Assembly (NCBI GenBank): GCA_008828725.1
Contig: MEHQ01000728.1
Location: forward strand, 88,459-152,458
Origin: Saccharina japonica
Lineage: Eukaryota > Sar > Phaeophyceae > Laminariales > Laminariaceae
Length of the DNA stretch: 64,000 nucleotides
Direction of reading: 5' to 3'
Within the stretch, counting starts at the first letter, position 1. Every line of letters starts with the position of its first letter. The notes beneath the pieces were generated by a model that was not told where the DNA came from, searched no databases, and saw only the letters and a program-made list of their open reading frames with translations. Below are positions 60,008-64,000 of the stretch, piece by piece. The translations under genes and the position numbers were made by a program.

Positions 60008-62471
60008 ATGGCGCTGGGGAACGACAACCCGTTCAACTGCGATGACACGATCAGCCCAATGGTCAAAACGGTGGCACCGTCCAAGACCATTGAGGTAGGG
60101 CGCGCGCGGGGGGAGGGGGGGGGTTGCTGTCCCGCAATAGGGGTCAATAGGGGGTTTCCCATTTGTATGCGCGGCTGCGTGTGGGGTGTACTCATGTCGT
60201 GCACGGCCGTAGTCGTATGACCGTAGACCCTCGCATCCGTACAATGCCGGGACGGAGCACATTGGGTTTTCACCAACCAGGGGGGTGTCGTTTGTTGTCC
60301 CGCAATAGGGGTTTCCTATGTATATGCGCGGCTGGTACTCGGGGGGGGCACAAGCCCATTCAACTGCGATGAGACGATCAGCCCGATTGTCTAAATGGTG
60401 GCACCGTCGATGACCATTGACGTATCTCGGAGTGGGGTGGGGGGGGTCCATCGTCCCGCAATATAGTTGTTTCGCGCGATTGGTACTAGGGGGGGGGGGG
60501 GGGGGGGGGGGGGTATGGAGGGTGGAATAACAGTGGTCATTGTGTTACCTTTTTTTTGTTTTTCTCCTGGCACACTTCGTATACAACTCCTGTATTATAT
60601 GAAAGGGTCATTGTGTTTCTAGGGTGTTGGAACTTCGTGTACAACTCCTGTATGATATGAAAGGGTACTTGTTTTTCTAGGGTGTTGGGGAGACCCGCAG
60701 GTGGCGAAAAGTGCGCCCGACGCGCACAGAATCTTGTCTGTTTACTTCGGGGTGTCTGCTTACCGCGGGGGGTTCCGGTGATTAGTTGTTTACCTGTCTG
60801 TCTGTCTGTCTGTCTCTTCTTTTCTTCGTTGTTTGGTTGTTTCTTTTGTCTCTTTGTTTCTGTGTCTCTTTGTTCCTCTGTGTGTGTTCTTTGTTTCTAT
60901 GTTTATTTGCGTATGTGTTTGTTCTTGTCTTCATTTCTACGTATCATATGAGTATTTGTTGCTTGTTCCTTGTCTTTGTTGCTACGCTTATTTACGTACG
61001 AGTACTCGTAGTGCTTGCTATTTTGTTTGCTTCCATGATTATGTTCGGTGCCGGAACGTTTTGCCAGGTACCTGGTATACTTAATATACGTACGAGTATG
61101 AAATGTCCAGCAGCAGTACTCGGAGTAAAATAGGGGAGAATGGTGATGATGAGGCTCCCCCTTTTTCAACTTGCGATACCCCCTCGGATTTCAAGTCACC
61201 CACATCCCACATCCCGAAGGGGGACCTTGAACTTTATTTGTTATGGTACTGGTATGTTTTATCATTTTTTTGTTCTTGTCTTCTTTTTTTGTTGTTGCAC
61301 TTAATCTACTCTTCTTACATTATCTATCATTTTGGTAGATTAGACTACCAGGTACTGGTATCTGATACGACTACGTACCAGGTACTGGTATCTGATACGA
61401 CTACCAGGCACTGGTATCTGATACGGTAAAAAAATGACCGACCTCTTTCTGCGTCTTACCCTTGTTTGAACTCGTCATGGACTATCTATCTACTACGAGT
61501 AGTACTGCTGTGTGACGAATATGTTGGTAATAATTCTGGAACTGAGCTGCTGGTTTCGTTTCTAATCCCGGCTGCAATATATTGTGTTCTCCTCATACGG
61601 GATCCGTACACCCTGCATGAGGACATATAAAACCCGTAAGTACGCGCGATCGAATTATCACACTCAGCTTGCAAAGATGACTTTCGACGAAATCCTCGAT
61701 TTCACAGCCGTTTTTTTTTTTTTTAATAAATATTATACTCGTACGTGCGTGTGGTTATTCTCTACGTATCGCTTGCCTCGCGTCCAGGTGTTCACCTTGA
61801 CCCAGGAGATGAAGGCCAGGGGGGAGAAGGTGGTGTCGCTGTGCGTGGGCGAGCCGGACTTCCAGCCGCCACCGGCGGTGATAGAGGCAACCATAGCGGC
61901 TGCACAAGAGGTACTTATGTTCACCTTTCCTTTCCTTTCCTTTCCTTTCCTTTCCTTTGATACATGCCACCTTAAGGTAGGGGTGCGCTTACTATTTTCT
62001 GAGGCTCTTCACTTGATTACAGTATAGGACCTCTATACCTGCAGTAGGCAAAAACCTGGCCTCGAGGAAAATGAATGTGAAACCCGATGAGTGAACATAT
62101 CGCCATGGCCTAGGCAGGTATATATCGAAAAATATTGTGCAACGATAAGCCATGCCTTGTAAGGCATGCGCCTTATTGGGTGGTTTCCTCGGTTGAGGGG
62201 TATACTAATAGTCAGTCAGGAATAACTTGGCCAAAAAAGTGCTACGACCCCTTTCTTTCGTAGCAAGTGTCCTTCCTTTCCCTTCCTTTTCCTGTCCGTG
62301 CTTGTTTGTTTTTTTCTTCTGAGTTTTTTTTTTTTTTTTTTGGTTTTGTAACCGATGCCTCGCTTGCTTTCTCACGCTCCCCATATGCCCCAGGGCAATA
62401 CGAAGTACACGGGGGTCACCGGCACCATGGACCTCCGAAAGGCGATCTGCGCGGACCTGCTCAGACGAAAG
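60008..62471 (+). CDS. Class I PLP aminotransferase, aspartate aminotransferase type (N-terminal exons)
   Basis: Three exons, all joined at phase 0 with GT-AG borders: 60,008-60,094 (ending VAPSKTIE), 61,788-61,910 (MKARGEKVVSLCVGEPDFQP, VIEATIAAAQE) and 62,394-62,471 (NTKYTGVTGTMDLRKAICAD). The 96 residues follow the start of family I aminotransferases: the PSKTIEV helix, the G-EPDF substrate-binding loop and the KYT-VTGT-LR segment. The enzyme would swap amino groups between aspartate (or an aromatic or prephenate-type substrate) and 2-oxoglutarate using pyridoxal phosphate. The PLP lysine and later exons lie beyond 62,471; none was recognised before the window ends. The start is uncertain: ATG 60,008 is internal to a longer open frame from 59,924. 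Introns contain repeats R4 and the segment shared with 11,149. Confidence 0.9.
60353..60421 (+). pseudogene. Broken duplicate of the first aminotransferase exon
   Basis: It matches 60,026-60,094 closely: CCCATTCAACTGCGATGAGA against CCCGTTCAACTGCGATGACA, and ends GACCATTGAC followed by GTATCT. In the matching frame it reads PFNCDETISPIV, then a stop, then MVAPSMTID. The surrounding CCCGCAATAGGGG phrase is also repeated (60,132, 60,300, 60,454), so a segment of about 330 bp was duplicated. Confidence 0.75.
61137..61228 (+). repeat. Small dispersed repeat R4, copy 2
   Basis: Partner of 12,647-12,738. GGTGATGATGAGGCTCCCCC, then TTTTTCAACTTGCGATACC, ending GAAGGGGGACCTTG. Inside intron 1 of the aminotransferase gene. 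Confidence 0.6.
61605..61720 (+). repeat. Segment shared by introns of two genes, copy 2
   Basis: Partner of 11,149-11,285. It lies less than 200 bp before the second aminotransferase exon. An ATG frame in it (MTFDEILDFT) is not shared with copy 1, so it is not considered coding. Confidence 0.7.
61925..61960 (+). repeat. (TTTCC)n array
   Basis: Seven pentamers just inside intron 2 of the aminotransferase gene. Confidence 0.9.
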
Positions 62472-63599
62472 GTAACTACCAAACCTATTTTTGGATATCG
62501 AACGATATGATATTCAGGTTCAAATACGATACCGATCCACGAAAAAACTAATCGATGCATATATACGATCTCGATACTTCTATATTAGTGTTGGAGATAC
62601 GGACGAGCATCGGGTTTCGATACGGTACCGATGAGCGAAAAAATACGATACGAGAACGATCTCGATATTTTAACAGATTGAAGCTTCGTTCAATACCTGC
62701 ATTGAAAATAGAGTACTGAGCATTGAACTGAGCTAAGCATGAGATGCGTACTACAAACGCTGAACGGACCCTGAACAAAAATAGAGTACCTGGTACTGAG
62801 CATTGACTGAACTGAATTGAAACTAGAGTACTGAGCATTGAACTGAACTAGCATGAGACGGCCGCTGGCGTCTTCAAACATTGAACTGCTGGCTGAACTG
62901 GGCATAAGATGCGTACTGAGCCTGAGCTGATTTGGACTGGAATGAGCGGCTGCCGGCGTCTTCCAACACTGAACTGAACTGACCTGAACATAAAACTTGG
63001 AACGCTGAACATCTCAGTCTAACTCCACGTGTATAGCTTGCCCCCGAAACGCTACATACTGTAGTAGTGCAATTCAGTGTAAGACTCTCCATGCAAAGGG
63101 CTGTACGACGGCACGCGCGTAGCATCTGCCATCGTCAGCTGCACCGTCGCACTACAGTATGTGCGATTAGTGCTTCACGTTTATACTACCGCCGCCGCGC
63201 CTAGGTTAGGGTTTCCAGTGATGCAATTTGGGGTTAATGAGGCCTCTCTCTGCTGCGATCAGCCGGAGACTCTCTCTCTCTCTCTCGCCTAGGGCTACTA
63301 CCCCGGCGTCGATTCGATGGCAGCCAACGCGGTACCTAGTCGCAGGGAGTTGTTGCTCCGGTAAAAAGTAAAACACTACGTACGTACAGGGATGTATATA
63401 CGTTACTCGGCATTTACCGGTAATTACCGGTAATGGAATCAAAGGTACTATATGTAGGAGCCTGTTTTTTTTTGGCGATATTACGTGTGCGTGCTGAAAT
63501 TGTTTTGAAGCCCCCTGGTGAATAACGCCTTCAAGTGTGTTGTAAACCCCTGAATTATGTTCTTTCTTTTTATGACGCACGCGGACGGTAGATGTGACG
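62472..63599. repeat. Intron or downstream region with irregular repeats
   Basis: The phrase GAGTACTGAGCATTGAACTGA and relatives, and GGCTGCCGGCGTCTTC(A/C)A, recur several times between 62,690 and 62,990. No further aminotransferase exon was found. A CT microsatellite lies at 63,270-63,288. Confidence 0.5.
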
Positions 63600-63780
63600 G
63601 CTGACGACATGTCTTCCCACCCCAGACCCCCAACCCCCATCCACCCTAAAGCCCAACCCCAACTCCACCCCCCAACTCCAACCCCCAATCCACCCCCCCA
63701 CCACCCCCAACCCCTCCAAGATCCCCTACCCACCCCCCAACCCCCATCTACCACCCCCTACCCCCGCCCCAACCCCTCCC
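63600..63780 (+). repeat. CCCCA-rich simple sequence
   Basis: Irregular ACCCCC and CCAACC repeats. The Pro-rich and Gly/Trp-rich frames here are artefacts. Confidence 0.85.
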
Positions 63781-63992
63781 CCGTCTCGATTGGGGTGCGT
63801 GGTTAATGGTCAAATAACTAAGGCAATCAGCACATGAGTACGCCCCCCCCTAATAAATGAAAAAAACGTGCGGAGCGCCCAAATGTTGGAGGTGTCTCGA
63901 TTAGGAGTAGGAACGGTGCTCCGTCTCGAAAGGGGGGCGAAGTCAATGGTCAAATGACTAAAGCATGCACCAAATGAGTACGCCCCCGCCCA
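63781..63992 (+). repeat. Dispersed repeat R5, copies 2 and 3
   Basis: Copies at 63,781-63,850 and 63,921-63,992. Both have CCGTCTCGA, GTCAAT(or TTAAT)GGTCAAAT-ACTAA and end ATGAGTACGCCCCC. Between them lies CGCCCAAATGTTGGAGGTGT, whose reverse complement also occurs near 49,227. Confidence 0.75.
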
Positions 63993-64000
63993 TGAGTACC

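Noticed and set aside
59968-60451. Hydrophobic - strand protein over the duplicated exon
   Set aside because: The + strand reading is the aminotransferase start, which joins in phase to later exons; the - strand frame is its shadow.
63300-63350. Fourth aminotransferase exon after an AG at about 63,292
   Set aside because: The acceptor looks fair but the encoded residues do not resemble the next block of the family.

Overview
This window reads as nuclear DNA of a eukaryote. It has gene pieces split by GT-AG introns with long pyrimidine tracts, many microsatellites, telomere-like CCCTAA stretches and several transposon classes, and no operon-like gene packing. The mix of tyrosine-recombinase (DIRS-like) retroelements, Copia remnants, chlamydial-Pmp-type beta-helix repeats and gene bodies that are mostly intron suggests a stramenopile alga, possibly brown-alga-like. 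That assignment is an inference, not something the sequence proves.

Three host genes can be supported. (1) On the + strand at 9,536-23,012, a 13-exon gene encodes a predicted secreted 398-residue protein. Most of its middle exons each carry one coil of a right-handed beta-helix and are joined by introns of the same phase. All 13 exons join in phase from a signal-peptide ATG to a stop. (2) On the - strand at 44,665-45,981, two exons encode most of a cyclophilin peptidyl-prolyl isomerase resembling the spliceosomal PPIL1 group; its ends were not found. (3) On the + strand at 60,008-62,471, the first three exons encode the N-terminal part of a PLP-dependent class I aminotransferase of the aspartate aminotransferase type. 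The gene runs off the window, and its first exon has a broken duplicate inside the following intron.

The rest is largely mobile DNA. At 1-1,453 is the decayed 3' half of a DIRS-like element (RNase H then tyrosine recombinase). From 27.3 to 41.1 kb is a nested locus: a ~290-bp tandem satellite, split by a 1.6-kb foldback DNA element (TA duplication, ~375-bp inverted arms, captured recombinase fragment), then by a near-pristine 4.9-kb LTR element (284-bp LTRs, GTATC duplication, no pol), and ending in a dead Copia polyprotein followed by a second recombinase fragment. Smaller inverted-repeat elements are scattered elsewhere: a hAT-like one at 6.76 kb, a Mutator-like one at 56.8 kb, a three-copy TA-target family with TTACGG ends, and a three-copy family with GACGC ends. 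Several lie inside introns of the beta-helix gene.

The most unusual signals are short TA-bounded words. The word TATTAATA occurs about 15 times, and where sister repeat copies allow comparison it is a clean 6-bp insertion at a TA. It matches what excision of the TTACGG-ended TA-target family would leave behind. TACCAGGTA/TACCTGGTA occurs about 20 times and may be a second such scar. Also notable is that two unrelated inverted-repeat elements share the same core: a telomere-like stretch followed by a GC-rich hairpin.
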